From Symbiodinium natans (taxonomy: Eukaryota; Sar; Dinophyceae; Suessiales; Symbiodiniaceae): a stretch of DNA of 64,000 nucleotides. How positions within the stretch are numbered: the stretch's first letter is position 1; each line of letters begins with the position of its first letter. The notes under the pieces are model-generated. The model did not search any database and had not been told where the DNA came from. It saw only the letters and a program-made list of their open reading frames with translations. Both the position numbers and the translations under genes were made by a program. The stretch is from the NCBI GenBank assembly GCA_905221605.1, contig CAJNDS010002646.1:657001-721000 (forward strand), read 5' to 3'. Below, piece by piece: positions 50,083-59,483 of this stretch.

Positions 50083-50242
50083 GTGAGCCGGTATCTCCTT
50101 CTCTTTCTCTCGCCTCGCTCCTCTCTCTCTCTCTCTCTCTGAATCTACCCTGAACCCTAAACCCTAAACCCTGAACTCTGAACCTGAAACCCTAAACTCA
50201 AGCCCTAGACCACCCTGAAACCTGCAAAGGCCGCGCTGGCAG

Positions 50243-50458
50243 ATTGGACCCGGCGCCTTTCTCGCTTGGCCGCCGCGGGCGAGTGGCGCAAGGCACGGTT
50301 TCCTTGGTGGCCCAGTGGTACCCTTTTTCCGTTTTTTTTTGTTATGGGTTCCCTTATAAAGTAACCAACCAAAAAAAGGGGTGCCCTTATTTTAATATGG
50401 TGACTGGGCTACTAGGTTTCCGTTGCTGTGAAATAGTTGGGTCTCGGTGCTTGGGTTT
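50243..50458 (+). CDS. Exons around an E-family intron
   Basis: Left exon 50243-50306 (CTGGCAG ... CCTTG), right exon from 50416. Each of the three left frames is open and gives an open join: W-T-R-R-L-S-R-L-A-A-A-G-E-W-R-K type (stop soon after), VSVAVK and stop, or a frame fitting phase 0 of 50082 (IGPGAFLAWPPRASGARHGF then FRCCEIVGSRCL). The intron limits are firmer than the frame. Confidence 0.45.
50307..50415 (+). mobile_element. E-family element used as intron
   Basis: GTGGCCCAGTGGTACCC to GGTGACTGGGCTACTAG, 109 bp; interior GTTCCCTTATAAAGTAACCA is shared with 27950-27970. Confidence 0.75.
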
Positions 50459-50664
50459 AGGGTTTAGGGTTTGGGGTTTAGGGTGTAGGGTTTGGGGTTT
50501 AGGGTTTAGGGTTTTAGGGTTGAGGGTTTAGGGGTTTAGGGTTTAGGGTGAGGGAGCTGGGCTTAGAGATTTGGGGGTTGAGGGTTGAGGGTTGAGGGTG
50601 AGTGTATGGTTCAGTAGTTCAGCCTGTTTCGAGGAGTGGCGGATGATCGGTGTTGGGTACATGG

Positions 50665-50751
50665 ATGGTCTGTTTGTTCAAGGCATCTGGCCCTCGTCCA
50701 GATGTGTCCCTCATCCCTAAAAGCCTCAACATGCCACAGCCTGCTTTAGGG
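50665..50751 (+). CDS. Exon or ORF start
   Basis: MVCLFKASGPRPDVSLIPKS then LNMPQPAL, into GGGTTTAGG. Confidence 0.4.
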
Positions 50752-50944
50752 TTTAGGGTTTAGGGTGTAGGGTTTAGGGTTTAGGGTTTAGGGTTTAGGG
50801 TAAACCCCTAAGCCCCGAAAGCCCCTAAACCCCTAAACCCTAACCCAAACTGAGGCCAAACCCTAAGCCCTAACGACGAAAACAGCCTGCTCTTACTATG
50901 CGTTTTAGAACGCCCTCACCCCCTCCCCCCCCCCCCCACACACA

Positions 50945-51085
50945 CAAAAAAAACTTCAACACAGAAAAGATAGTAATCCCCAGAATACCCTTATAGGGAG
51001 ATTATTGTCTTGGGGATGGACCCAAAACCCTAAACCCATACTTCGAAGCTCAGAGACCCGGGTACTCAAGCAACCAGTAGCCCTA
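50945..51085. mobile_element. C-family element, degenerate
   Basis: AAAAAAACTTCAACACAGAA, GATAGTAATCCCCAGAATAC, CCTTATAGGGAGATTATTG; right end TACTCAAGCAACCAGTAG. Confidence 0.5.
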
Positions 51086-51229
51086 AACCCTAAACCCTGA
51101 ACCCTAAACCCTAAGCCCTAAACCCTAAACCCTACACCCTACACCCTACACCCTACACCCTAAACCCTGAACCCTGAACCCTAAACCCCACACCCTAAAC
51201 CCTAAACCCTAAACCCTAAAACTACGGAG

Positions 51230-51326
51230 TGCTGCGCAGGCCCTGGCCGACCTGAGGCAGCTATGCCACCAAGAGGGCTTGCGACACGGCTCCGACTTAG
51301 GCATTGCTTCATTGTGGATTTTGTGA
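51230..51326 (+). CDS. Terminal exon, 31 codons
   Basis: CTACGGAG, one base, AAQALADLRQLCHQEGLRHG then SDLGIASLWIL, TGA. Helical, strongly coding. Confidence 0.55.
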
Positions 51327-51534
51327 GGTTGGGCGGTTTAGGGTTTAGGGTTTAGGGTTTAGGGTTTGGGTTTAGGGTTTAGGGTCTAGGGTGTAGGGTT
51401 TTGGGTTTTTTCCAACCCTCTTGCCCTGAAAGTCAGCTGCGATAACTCGGTAACCTTCAATCCAAAGCCCGACACCCAAACTTGTTTCAGCCCTAAACCT
51501 AAACCCCAAACCCCTAAACCCTAAACCCTAACAG

Positions 51535-51588
51535 CCGTTTCGAAGGCAGCCCCACATCATGCCCTTCAGCGCTGGGGCCCTCAGTTAG
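51535..51588 (+). CDS. Terminal exon
   Basis: CCCTAACAG / PFRRQPHIMPFSAGALS / TAG. Confidence 0.45.
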   Translation, partial: PFRRQPHIMPFSAGALS

Positions 51589-51778
51589 ACGTGTGGGTTT
51601 ATGGTGTATGGCTCAGGGTTTATACCCCTTGTAATCCTGTCATGGATTTATCAGTATTGGTCTTCCTTTGTATTCCCTGTATAAAAGAACATGCGAACCA
51701 CCCTAAACCCTAAACCCTTAACCCTTAACCCTTAACCGAAACTATTATACTTCAATAAGCCCCTCTTGTATTTTCCAG

Positions 51779-51884
51779 GGACTCCCAGCCGGACTGCGAG
51801 GAAAGTCTTAGCAGTAAAGGCTTTCGGGGGTTGAACAGTACGGCTTTTATGGGTGTTAAAGGCTTTGCCGAAGGGTTTCGCTAA
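51779..51884 (+). CDS. Terminal exon, 34 codons
   Basis: TTGTATTTTCCAG, one base, DSQPDCEESLSSKGFRGLNS then TAFMGVKGFAEGFR, stop TAA in CCCTAAA-like sequence. Other frames stop earlier. Confidence 0.5.
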
Positions 51885-51948
51885 ACCCTGAACCCTGAAC
51901 CCTAAACGCTAACCCTAAACCCTAAACACTAAACCCTACAAACCAGAG

Positions 51949-52032
51949 GTCTGCCTGCGCGCCTGCGAAGGGGCGGGGCGCTGGGGCATGGTGCTGCTCG
52001 AGCCCCAGCGGCTTCTGCTCTGCTCTGCTTAG
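51949..52032 (+). CDS. Terminal exon
   Basis: ACCAGAG / VCLRACEGAGRWGMVLLEPQ then RLLLCSA, TAG. Confidence 0.45.
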   Translation, partial: VCLRACEGAGRWGMVLLEPQRLLLCSA

Positions 52033-52127
52033 GGCTAAGGGTTCAGGATTTAGGGTTTTGGCCTTAGGGCTTAGGGTTCAGGGTTCAGGGTTTGCGACTT
52101 AGGGGTTTAGCGTTTAGGACTTCGGGT

Positions 52128-52250
52128 GGTTGGCACCTATTTGCCGTTTCAAGGGTTGCACCTATGTGCCGTTTTAAGGGTTCCAGGTTCCTTCTTCAAG
52201 TAGCCAACCCAACAAAGGGTACCCGTATTGCGCTATGGTTACCTGGCCAC
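52128..52250. mobile_element. E-like element, degenerate
   Basis: GGTTGGCACCTATTTGCCGT, GGTTCCTTCTTCAAGTAGCC, AACAAAGGGTACCCGTATTG, TATGGTTACCTGGCCACC. Confidence 0.4.
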
Positions 52251-52290
52251 CATGCCGCTTAGGATGCGTTGGGTTATAGGAGGGCGATGC

Positions 52291-52458
52291 ATGGGGAGTA
52301 GGTGCTCAGGGAACCTTCAGGGAAGCTTAGGGAGCCTTAGGGAGTAGTCGGGAGGATAAGGGAACCTTGGGTTACATACCACCCTTGAACCCCCCTCCTT
52401 AAACACCCTAGAATAGGGGCTGGTAGAGGCGGTTCAGTCAGGATTGCAGGTCTCAGGG
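52291..52458 (+). mobile_element. K-family element with short exon after it
   Basis: GCTCAGGGAACCTTCAGGGA, GAGCCTTAGGGAGTAG, CTTGAACCCCCCTCCTTAAA to GGTAG (52426). Then 52427-52458 reads RRFSQDCRSQ before GGGTTTAGG. Confidence 0.5.
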
Positions 52459-52510
52459 GTTTAGGGCTTTGATTGCTTATGATTGCCGCAATGCCTGAAG
52501 ATATTTCTCT

Positions 52511-52697
52511 TAGGACTGTGGGACCCAAGTATACAATAATCACTACTTGGAGGTTCATGGGTAGTTATAGTGTTACAGGTGGGGTGAAAAGTAAGGCAAC
52601 CACAGTTACAACTGGTCATAACCTTATTTAGGGCACTTGTAATCCTACTTCTAACTATCCATGAACCTTCAAGTATGGCACATGGACCCTTGGGGAG
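52511..52697. mobile_element. I-family element interrupted by a B-family element
   Basis: Left I part CCCAAGTATACAATAATC (52522-52540), B element 52544-52673, right I part GGCACATGGACCCTTGGGGA (52677-52696). Confidence 0.65.
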
Positions 52698-52815
52698 GGT
52701 TTCGGGTTTAGGGCTTTGGGCTTTGGGCTTAGGGTTTAGGGATTAGGATTTACGTAGGGTTTAGGGTTTAGGGATATGTGGCACATGGACCCTTCGGGAC
52801 CCATTCAAGCTTAAG

Positions 52816-52887
52816 TTTTTGGAGCCCGTTGTCCCAGTCCCAGGTCCGGTCTGCTCGACATGTGGGACCGAGGACGGCTTGAAGTAG
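52816..52887 (+). CDS. Terminal exon with C-x-x-C
   Basis: AGCTTAAG / FLEPVVPVPGPVCSTCGTED then GLK, TAG. The overlapping frame SGLLDMWDRGRLEVETLG, with an AG/GTTTCC donor, is a rival. Confidence 0.4.
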   Translation, partial: FLEPVVPVPGPVCSTCGTEDGLK

Positions 52888-53187
52888 AGACTTTGGGAGG
52901 TTTCCAGTTTAGGGTAGGGTTCAGGGTTTAGGGTTTCGGGTTTCGGGTTTAGGGTTTGGAGATTGGGGTTTGGGGTATTGATCAGGGTGTATTGGATTTT
53001 GCATTTATGGTTTAGGGTTTGAATTTTACAGCTTCGTGCTTGTACAGGCTTGTGGGGTGCAGGGTTTGGGGTTAGGGTTTCGGTTTAAGGAGAGGTATGG
53101 GGTTTATGGTTGTCAATTGAAGATTTAGGGCCCCTAAACCCTAAACCGTTATGTATTCGTTATGGTGCTTTTGGCGCATGTTGTGAG

Positions 53188-53768
53188 TTTGAGGCCCTGG
53201 GCTTCGGGCCTTCCATTTCTCTCCCCGACTTAAGCTTCTGCAAGTGCGGCTCCCGAGATGGAGACCCTTGTTTGATGCTGATTTTTTTTATGGCAATAGG
53301 GTTTAGGGTTTTTGGCATGTGTTGAGTTGCTTAATGCTTTTCATATATATATATATATATATATTTGGGGGGGGAGGCGGGGCGGGGGAGTGTTCTGTTG
53401 GTATGGATGGTTTTATGTTGTCTGTTGCTCTCTTGTGTGCAGTTTTAAGTGCTGCTTGGTGCAGTTTCGGGCTTGGTGCGCAGGCCTCAAGGTTTGGAGT
53501 GTAGGGCTAGGGGGCTAGGCTGTGCGCAGGATTTGGTGTTCAGGGTTGGGGGTTGGGGTTCAGGTTTCGGGGCTAGGGTTTAGGGTTGGGTCGATTCAGA
53601 GGCTCTTGACCCATGTCGTGGAGGTTTTCACGTCGACTCCCTGGCCTACAACGTCCGTGGCTGAGTGCCAGGGGAGCCAGCAGACCTCGCCACCCAGCCA
53701 CCAGCAGGACCTTTCCATACGAGAGGCCCCCCCAAGAGCCCCCAGAAGTGGATGTAGGATTATAGGGT
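53188..53768 (+). CDS. Three-exon chain, unknown protein
   Basis: 53188-53300 FEALGFGPSISLPDLSFCKC then GSRDGDPCLMLIFFMAI, GG/GTTTAG; intron 53301-53442 holds (AT)n and G runs; 53443-53491 FKCCLVQFRAWCAGLK / GTTTGG; 53600-53768 RLLTHVVEVFTSTPWPTTSV then AECQGSQQTSPPSHQQDLSI and a Pro-rich tail. Phases 2 and 0 agree. Frames in the last exon are not unique. Confidence 0.5.
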
Positions 53769-53920
53769 CCCCAAACCCGAAACCCGAAACCCTAAACCCG
53801 GCCCTAAACCGTAGACCCTCGACTAGACCCTAGACCCTAAACCCTAGTCCCCTAAACCTAAACCCTAAACCCTAAACCCTAGAGGGCGTAGGGTCTCCCT
53901 CCACACACCTTTCTGCTCAG

Positions 53921-54280
53921 CAACCCTAAACCTTATGAGTTCTTTGCCCATTTTCTACGGAGGCAGATTGAGTTTGTTTTTTCGGAAGCAAGCCCTAAAC
54001 CCTACAGTAAACTCCAGAAAGTTGGAAGATGGTTTAAGGATGAGCTCCGAGTCGTCTGGCTAGTCAAGCCCTTAAGCCAAGAACCCGAAATAAACCTTCC
54101 CAAAACCCTAAACCCTATACCCTCAACTGCAATTCTAACTCCTCATCCCTGCTTGAAGGTTCAGGGGCTCCAGTAGGGTTATTTCAGATACCCTAAATGA
54201 GGTAACCATACTTATCATTACCCATGAACCGTCAAGTAGACCCTCCGCACACCACAGCACTTTGTGGTGCTTTACTGTAA
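53921..54280 (+). CDS. Long exon, then a B-family intron
   Basis: After TTTCTGCTCAG one frame stays open for 79 codons: NPKPYEFFAHFLRRQIEFVF, SEASPKPYSKLQKVGRWFKD, ELRVVWLVKPLSQEPEINLP and on to GAAG/GTTC at 54158. It includes NPKP/SPKPY pieces encoded by telomere-like CCCTAAACCC. The B intron is 54159-54236. In this frame a TAG follows at once; in another frame the end is SNSSSLLE joined to VDPPHTTALCGALL, stop at 54280. Confidence 0.5.
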
Positions 54281-54434
54281 CTTTAGATCCTTAGCCTTTT
54301 TGGGCTTGTTGGGTTTCCTAGAAAGGCAGCTAAAGGATTAATTTGTTTCCCTAAACTCCTAAACCCTAAACCCCAAAACCCCAAAACCCCAAACCCCAAA
54401 CCCCAAACCCTAAACCCTAAACCCTAAACCCGAG

Positions 54435-54534
54435 AGCATCTCATGCTGTCAACCGGCCTTTCGGTTGTCACGAGGTCGGTCTGAAAGCCGTCCTCGCTGT
54501 CGACGACTGGGCCCGACTCCTTACTCAGGGCTAG
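54435..54534 (+). CDS. Terminal exon
   Basis: AACCCGAG; ASHAVNRPFGCHEVGLKAVL then AVDDWARLLTQG, TAG. Two other frames partly open. Confidence 0.5.
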
Positions 54535-54843
54535 TAGGGTTTAGGGTTTGGGGTTTAGGGTTTAGGGTTTAGGGTTTAGGGGTTCGGGGTTTAGGGGTTG
54601 GGGGTTCGGGGTTTGGGTCTGGGGTTTAGTATTCTGGTTTATGGCTCAGAGTTTTGGGTTCATCGATGGGTTAAGGGCGCATAGGGTCCAGGAGCCAGGG
54701 GCCCTGGGGGCCCAGGGTCAGCGGTAGGCTTCGTAGTTGGAAGTTGTGTGTTTAGGGAGTTTAAGGTTTAGGGTGTAAGGCTGAGGGCAAAAAACCGGAG
54801 AAACACGGGAAAACAGCAAGAACAGAAGCCAGGAAGAAGATAG

Positions 54844-54876
54844 GTCCACTCACCGCTGGCCATGGCCAAAGCACGG
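54844..54876 (+). CDS. Short internal exon
   Basis: GAAGATAG / VHSPLAMAKAR / GTTTAGG. On minus the same bases give ATG GCC AGC G/GTGAGT; plus preferred. Confidence 0.4.
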
Positions 54877-54991
54877 GTTTAGGGTTTAGGGTTTAGGGTT
54901 TAGGGTTTTGGGTTTAATTAGGGTTTAGGGTTTAGGGTTTAGGGTTTAGGGTTTAGGGTTTAGGGCACACCCCCCCCCCCTCTTTCACAAG

Positions 54992-55030
54992 TTCACTGTG
55001 TTTCTACGCTGGTTACACACGGTACCCTAA
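54992..55030 (+). CDS. Terminal exon after a C tract
   Basis: C12TCTTTCACAAG / FTVFLRWLHTVP / TAA. Confidence 0.45.
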   Translation, partial: FTVFLRWLHTVP

Positions 55031-55126
55031 ACCCGACAGCCCTTAAAGCTCGCGTCCCCAAAGGACCCTAAGCCTAAGCCCTAAGCCCTAAACCCTAAAC
55101 CCTAAGCCCTAAACCCTAAACCTCAG

Positions 55127-55454
55127 AACGACCTTCTCAGAGGCGCGCGTGCTCACCACCTTTGACGACATGGTCTGTCGAGGCCCGCGGCGACGGGAAG
55201 GGCTGAGGGATGGTAAGGGTTCCGAGGTTTAGGGTTTTAGGGTTTAGGGTTTAGGGTTTTAGGGGTTAGGGTTTAGGGTTTAGGGTTTAGGGTTTGCTTT
55301 GACATTCAGGGTTGACGGACTTAGGGTTTTCTTTAGTGGTTCAGGGTTATTGGGTTTAAACTCTCGAAAGCCCAGGCATTCAAGCCCTGAGATGCAAAAG
55401 CTTGCAGAATCTTGGCGTGTTTTCCGGCTCATGGTTTGTAGTTTAGGGCCCTAA
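55127..55454 (+). CDS. Two-exon chain, unknown protein
   Basis: 55127-55212 TTFSEARVLTTFDDMVCRGP then RRREGLRD, G/GTAAGG; 55408-55454 completes Glu, then SWRVFRLMVCSLGP, TAA. Good donor, phase-1 join, telomere-rich intron. Confidence 0.55.
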
Positions 55455-55718
55455 CACATCTAAGGGGGCCTACTAAGCTGAAGGTAAAAGGAGTCACATG
55501 CACCCAAACCCTAAACCCTCAGCCCTCAAGGGTATATCCATACCTGATGACAAAACATGTCCCCAAAGCCTAAGCCCTAATCCCGAAACCCTAAACCCTA
55601 AACCCAAACCCTAAACCCTAAACCCTAGACCCTAAACCCCTAAACCCTAAACCCGAAACCCTAAACCCTAAACCCCCCCCCCTACCAAATCCGCAATAAT
55701 CCGACATCCCTCCGCCAG

Positions 55719-55791
55719 GGGCGGCCCCGGTGGCCATGGACTCGAGCTGTAGCACAGCCCTGGTGGCAGCTCAAGCGGGGCCAGGATTTGG
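55719..55791 (+). CDS. Internal exon
   Basis: CCTCCGCCAG / AAPVAMDSSCSTALVAAQAG then PGF GG / GTTTTAG. A rival frame is basic and Trp-rich. Confidence 0.45.
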
Positions 55792-56116
55792 GTTTTAGGG
55801 TTTGGGGTTTAGGGTTTGGGGTTTAGGGTTTGGGGTTTGGGATTTAGGGTTTGGGGTTTGGGGTCTAGGGTTTGGGGTTCAAGGTTTGGGTTTAGAGGCT
55901 TGAGGTTTAGGGGTTTAGGGTTTAGGTTTTGGGTTTTGGGGGTTTGGAGGTTCGGGGGGTTGGAGGTTTGGCTGTGTGGGGTTTGGGGGTTTATGGTTTA
56001 GGATAAGGGCTTTGGGGGTTGAAAATTTAGTGCGTTGGGGTTAGCGTTTGGGGTGTGGGGTTAAGGGTCGTGGGTTCAGGGTTCAGGATTTCAAGCTTAG
56101 GCTTGGTGTTCAGCAG
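55792..56116. other. Degenerate G-strand telomere DNA
   Basis: GGGTTTGGGGTTTAGGG variants; long Gly/Val/Trp/Leu frames are repeat artefacts. Confidence 0.6.
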
Positions 56117-56206
56117 GCTGAAACGATGCGTTTCCTCTTGGAGCATGGTTCAGGACTTGGCGTCTTGGCTTCGGGCCGTATGAACCCCCTGAGCCCCCCC
56201 AAATAA
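56117..56206 (+). CDS. Terminal exon, 29 codons
   Basis: TGTTCAGCAG / AETMRFLLEHGSGLGVLASG then RMNPLSPPK, TAA. A 69-codon minus frame overlaps. Confidence 0.5.
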   Translation, partial: AETMRFLLEHGSGLGVLASGRMNPLSPPK

Positions 56207-56292
56207 ACCGTAAACCCCATAGACCCCCTAAACCACAAACCCCGAAACCCTATACCCCGAGACCCGAAACTGCGACATACTGTAGGGCTCAG

Positions 56293-56322
56293 CATCCCAA
56301 GCGGGAACCGGACCTTCATACT
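56293..56322 (+). CDS. Short internal exon
   Basis: GGGCTCAG / HPKREPDLHT / GTATCC. Confidence 0.4.
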
Positions 56323-56350
56323 GTATCCCTAAACCCTCCTAGACTCTTGC

Positions 56351-56506
56351 GTGCTTAAGAAGCTCCCCCAAAAAAAGACAAAAGTGGGAAACTCTTCCTT
56401 ACAAGGGCAATATAAGTTTATATTGCACTACCCGATTCCGCAAACCCCAAGCCCTCAACCCCTAAACCCTAAACCCCTAACTTTTTTGGGGGGGGCTCCT
56501 AAGCAT
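56351..56506. mobile_element. C-family element
   Basis: TGCTTAAGAAGCTCCCCCAA (left) against CTTTTTTGGGGGGGCTCCTA and AGCA (right). C-strand telomere sequence inside. Confidence 0.65.
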
Positions 56507-56539
56507 TATACTCTCGGCCCCTTGAACCCGAGTTCCAAA

Positions 56540-57000
56540 GGTGAATTTCATTATATAGCTAATATGTATTTGCAATTTAACAAATATTTAATGAACGTTC
56601 ACTTTGAATTTAATGACAATTCAATCAGCATCTAGTGAGTGTTTATTAGTATCCATTTTTATGTGAATTCGTCAAACAGAATTGAATATTTTTACGTAAT
56701 ATTTATATCATTTTTTTAGTAGAAAGTACGATTTACTTCATACTTAACTGAATTTTTAGTTAATATTGGTTAAATTTTTGAAGTATAATACAATTAATAT
56801 GTAAACACAATTTAATTAGTATTTACTTAAATATTTATTAAGACTTTAACAAATTTCTAATTATCAATGTTTCATTTTTGTTTAATTAATATTCAATTCA
56901 CACCTAGTTATATAAATAACTTTAAATATATTTCATTTCATAATTTCACTGTAATTCAAATAATATGTATAACATATTTCATTATAATCATATTCATATT
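56540..57000. repeat. AT-rich tract
   Basis: About 460 bp of AATTTAAT/ATTCAATTAATATT-like sequence, without G/C runs or telomere motifs. Sharp borders. No gene. Confidence 0.75.
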
Positions 57001-57095
57001 TAAGAGCCCTAAGCCCTAGACTCTAGACTCTAAACCCTAGGTTTCAGGTTTGGGGCATAAAAGTGAACCCTAAACCCTAAACCCTAAACGGGCAG

Positions 57096-57141
57096 GAGTC
57101 GCCTGGCAGTTGGTCGTCAACTTCCTCGCGGGGATGCGAAG
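57096..57141 (+). CDS. Internal exon
   Basis: ACGGGCAG / VAWQLVVNFLAGMR AG / GTCGGG. Confidence 0.45.
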
Positions 57142-57149
57142 GTCGGGTT

Positions 57150-57315
57150 TAGGGTTTAGGGATGGGGGGTTAGGGTTCAGGGTTTAGGGTTTAGGGATGG
57201 GGATTAGGGTTCAGGGTTTAGGGTTTAGGGATGGGGGATTAGGGTTCAGGGTTTAGGGTTTAGGGATGGGGATTAGGGTTCAGGGTTTAGGGTTTAGGGA
57301 TGGGGGGTTAGGGTT
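57150..57315. repeat. ~38-bp minisatellite
   Basis: Five units of GGATTAGGGTTCAGGGTTTA plus GGGTTTAGGGATGG: a telomere-derived higher-order unit. Confidence 0.85.
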
Positions 57316-57393
57316 CAGTGTTTCTGAGAAGGGTTTGGGGTTTAGGGTTTAGGCTTCACATTTTGCATGCTTCTGGGGACTTGGAGAGGCTAG

Positions 57394-57512
57394 GACCCAG
57401 AGTAGGCCCTTAGTCGCTTTGTTTTTTTTTAGGGCGGTGTAGGTTCCCTTCTAGGCACCTGAAATCCAAAAAGGAGCACCCTCATTTTGTCCTCGGTTAC
57501 TCTTGGGTCTGG
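57394..57512. mobile_element. F-family element
   Basis: CTAGGACCCAGAGTAGGCCC is identical to 42724-42743; right end TCGGTTACTCTTGGGTCTGG. Confidence 0.7.
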
Positions 57513-57544
57513 GAGGCTGGGGCAGGTTAGCATCACCAAGGCAG

Positions 57545-57578
57545 GTGTTTGCGCATGACATGGCCCGAAACCTGGGAT
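57545..57578 (+). CDS. Internal exon before an A element
   Basis: ACCAAGGCAG / VFAHDMARNLG T; the donor GT is the fifth and sixth base of the A-family GGATGTTCCCC end (57574-57688). Joining to AT GTC TGG at 57740 would give YVWEPHGITSLEF and a stop. Confidence 0.45.
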
Positions 57579-57739
57579 GTTCCCCCCTGATACTAACGGT
57601 CCTTAATCGACTTTGGGGTTTAGGGTTGGGAGTATAGAACCCTCATTATAATCCCCATTAAGGAGTGTTAGTATGAGGGGAACACCCCAACCCTAAACCC
57701 TAAACCCCAAACCCTAAACCCTAAACCCTAAACCGCCAG

Positions 57740-57811
57740 ATGTCTGGGAGCCGCATGGCATCACAAGCCTTGAATTTTGAAAAGGGCGTGCCTTGTGGAC
57801 CTGTGGACCAG
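57740..57811 (+). CDS. Exon with strong donor
   Basis: ACCGCCAG / MSGSRMASQALNFEKGVPCG then PVDQ / GTATAC. The next 98 bases end TTTGGTCCAG, echoing GGACCAG at the left, and may be another element. Confidence 0.5.
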
Positions 57812-57909
57812 GTATACCCCAAAAGGGTTTTCATGGTTCAGATACCCTTCATAGGAATTGTAGGAGTGTAAGGGTCTATAATCCCAGTTGTAGCGTTCAT
57901 TTGGTCCAG

Positions 57910-58145
57910 GGTGCTGGGGAAACCCCTTCCTGAAGGTTCATGGACAGTTATAAGTACTGCTACAAGTACCCTAAATAAGGGTACCACAACCAGTTATTAC
58001 TATAGTGACCCTACTTTTTACCCGACTTGTATTTATAACCAGATAATTAGCCATGAACCTCCGAGCTCCCTCCCCTCTGGCTTGCAGGGGTGAAGTCGAT
58101 CCTGGCACGGCGGGGTACAACACTGTGGCGACCTCGGATTGCTGA
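57910..58145 (+). CDS. Two exons split by a B-family element
   Basis: 57910-57935 VLGKPLPE G/GTTCAT; intron 57936-58065 (130 bp) runs GTTCATGGACAG to CCATGAACCTCCGAG; 58066-58145 completes Ala, then PSPLACRGEVDPGTAGYNTV then ATSDC, TGA. Phase 1 fits exactly. Confidence 0.6.
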
Positions 58146-58215
58146 CGAGCCCAGAGAACTCAAAGCTGTCATTGAACCCTAGAACCTAATCCCTAAACCC
58201 TCAACATCCCATCAG

Positions 58216-58296
58216 GCAACAGCGAGTAGTTTTTGCATAATATTCTGGGCTAGGTCTCGGGTCTATAAAAACACAGCCAGAAGAGTCGGGCCCTAA
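58216..58296 (+). CDS. Terminal exon, 26 codons
   Basis: ATCCCATCAG / ATASSFCIIFWARSRVYKNT then ARRVGP, TAA. Confidence 0.5.
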   Translation, partial: ATASSFCIIFWARSRVYKNTARRVGP

Positions 58297-58379
58297 TCCC
58301 TTATTCCTTAACCCTGCAACCCGGTTTAGGCTTCAGGTTTTAGGGTTCCGGGTTTAGGGTTGAACGCCCCAACACACAG

Positions 58380-58438
58380 CTGAGACCCTGAACGCTAAAG
58401 CCACCATAGACTGCAACCCTGGAGCGCAAGACTCCTAA
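58380..58438 (+). CDS. Terminal exon
   Basis: CAACACACAG / ETLNAKATIDCNPGAQDS / TAA. Confidence 0.45.
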
Positions 58439-58705
58439 ACGTTAGAAGCCCTAAAGCTCGAAGCTCTACACCCAAAGCCCTAAAGCCTAAAGCCTAAACC
58501 CTAAACCCTAAACCCTAAACCCTAAACCCTAAACCCTAAACCCTCAACTCCAAGGCCTGAATCCTACACGGCCCTCGACTCCGCCAGGCACCCTGAACCC
58601 TAAACCCTCAAACTCTGCAACATGAAACCCTTAAATCCTGCAACCCTGAACCCTGAAGTCCTACAACCCTAAGCCCTTAAATCCTACAACCCTCAACCCC
58701 ACCAG

Positions 58706-58771
58706 ACGAGGCTCTTGCGGCTTGCATTCGTGCTGGCGAGTGGGCTGGAGCCTCGAATTTCCAGGGCTTAG
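58706..58771 (+). CDS. Terminal exon
   Basis: CCCCACCAG / TRLLRLAFVLASGLEPRISR then A, TAG. Confidence 0.5.
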   Translation, partial: TRLLRLAFVLASGLEPRISRA

Positions 58772-59039
58772 GAAGAAGTAAGGGACTAGGGTTTAGTTAT
58801 GGGCCTCCCTATGGGCTCAGGATTGAGGGTTCAGGGTTTGGGGTTCAGGGTTCAGGGTTTAGCAATTGAGGGCGTCCCTATCCCTGGGGGCCAAATGAAC
58901 CCTAAGATTGGGGTCGAATACCCTACACTGTACTGCTATACCTCCTATTAAAATAATTTGTAGAAACCATAAACCTTTGTTAGGGCTCGTTTGGTCTCCA
59001 AGGATATGCATGCCACATAAATCTGGGTGCCACATCTAG

Positions 59040-59100
59040 GAAGCATCCTGCATGGATTGTCGTGTTCTGCTTTCTTGCCCAGATTAGGGTTTAGGGTTTA
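59040..59100 (+). CDS. Short exon, frame uncertain
   Basis: GCCACATCTAG then EASCMDCRVLLSCPD and stop, or KHPAWIVVFCFLAQ. Confidence 0.35.
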
Positions 59101-59138
59101 GGTTTTCGGGTAAAGGGTTTTAGGGTTTACCCTAAACC

Positions 59139-59483
59139 CTAAAGCCCTAAAGCTTGGACTGCTCGTTCATGCATGCTGCTTGGGCCCCTGCGTGCTGCCC
59201 GCTGCGCAGCAATTTGGAAAGCTTCCTCTGCGGGTTTACTTGCGTGCACCGCGCCTGTAAAGACGCAGGCGAGCCTACTTCTAGCACGCGTCCTGCAGAG
59301 AGCGTGCTGCATGGTCATTTTCTGTTTAGAAGGTGGCGTGCAGCTCGCGCACGTCCCACCACGTTCGCCTGGCAGCCAAAGCTCGTCGATGCAGCACTCT
59401 CGCGATCGCATCCCTGACATGCCCAGATACTGGAAAGTGATCTCTACACAGACGCACCAAGCAGCGCGATTTTGAGGCTTCAT
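59139..59483 (-). CDS. Coding-dense locus, strand uncertain
   Basis: A 114-codon minus frame starts with ATG (MKPQNRAAWCVCVEITFQYL) and ends QIAAQRAARRGPSSMHERAV to GL. Plus frames of 100 and 87 codons overlap it (MLLGPLRAARCAAIWKASSA). High GC keeps all frames open; one of them is probably coding. Confidence 0.35.
   Translation of the reverse strand: MKPQNRAAWCVCVEITFQYLGMSGMRSRECCIDELWLPGERGGTCASCTPPSKQKMTMQHALCRTRARSRLACVFTGAVHASKPAEEAFQIAAQRAARRGPSSMHERAVQALGL

Noticed and set aside
56351-56635. 94-codon frame
   Set aside because: Spans a C-family element and the AT-rich tract; no splice signals.
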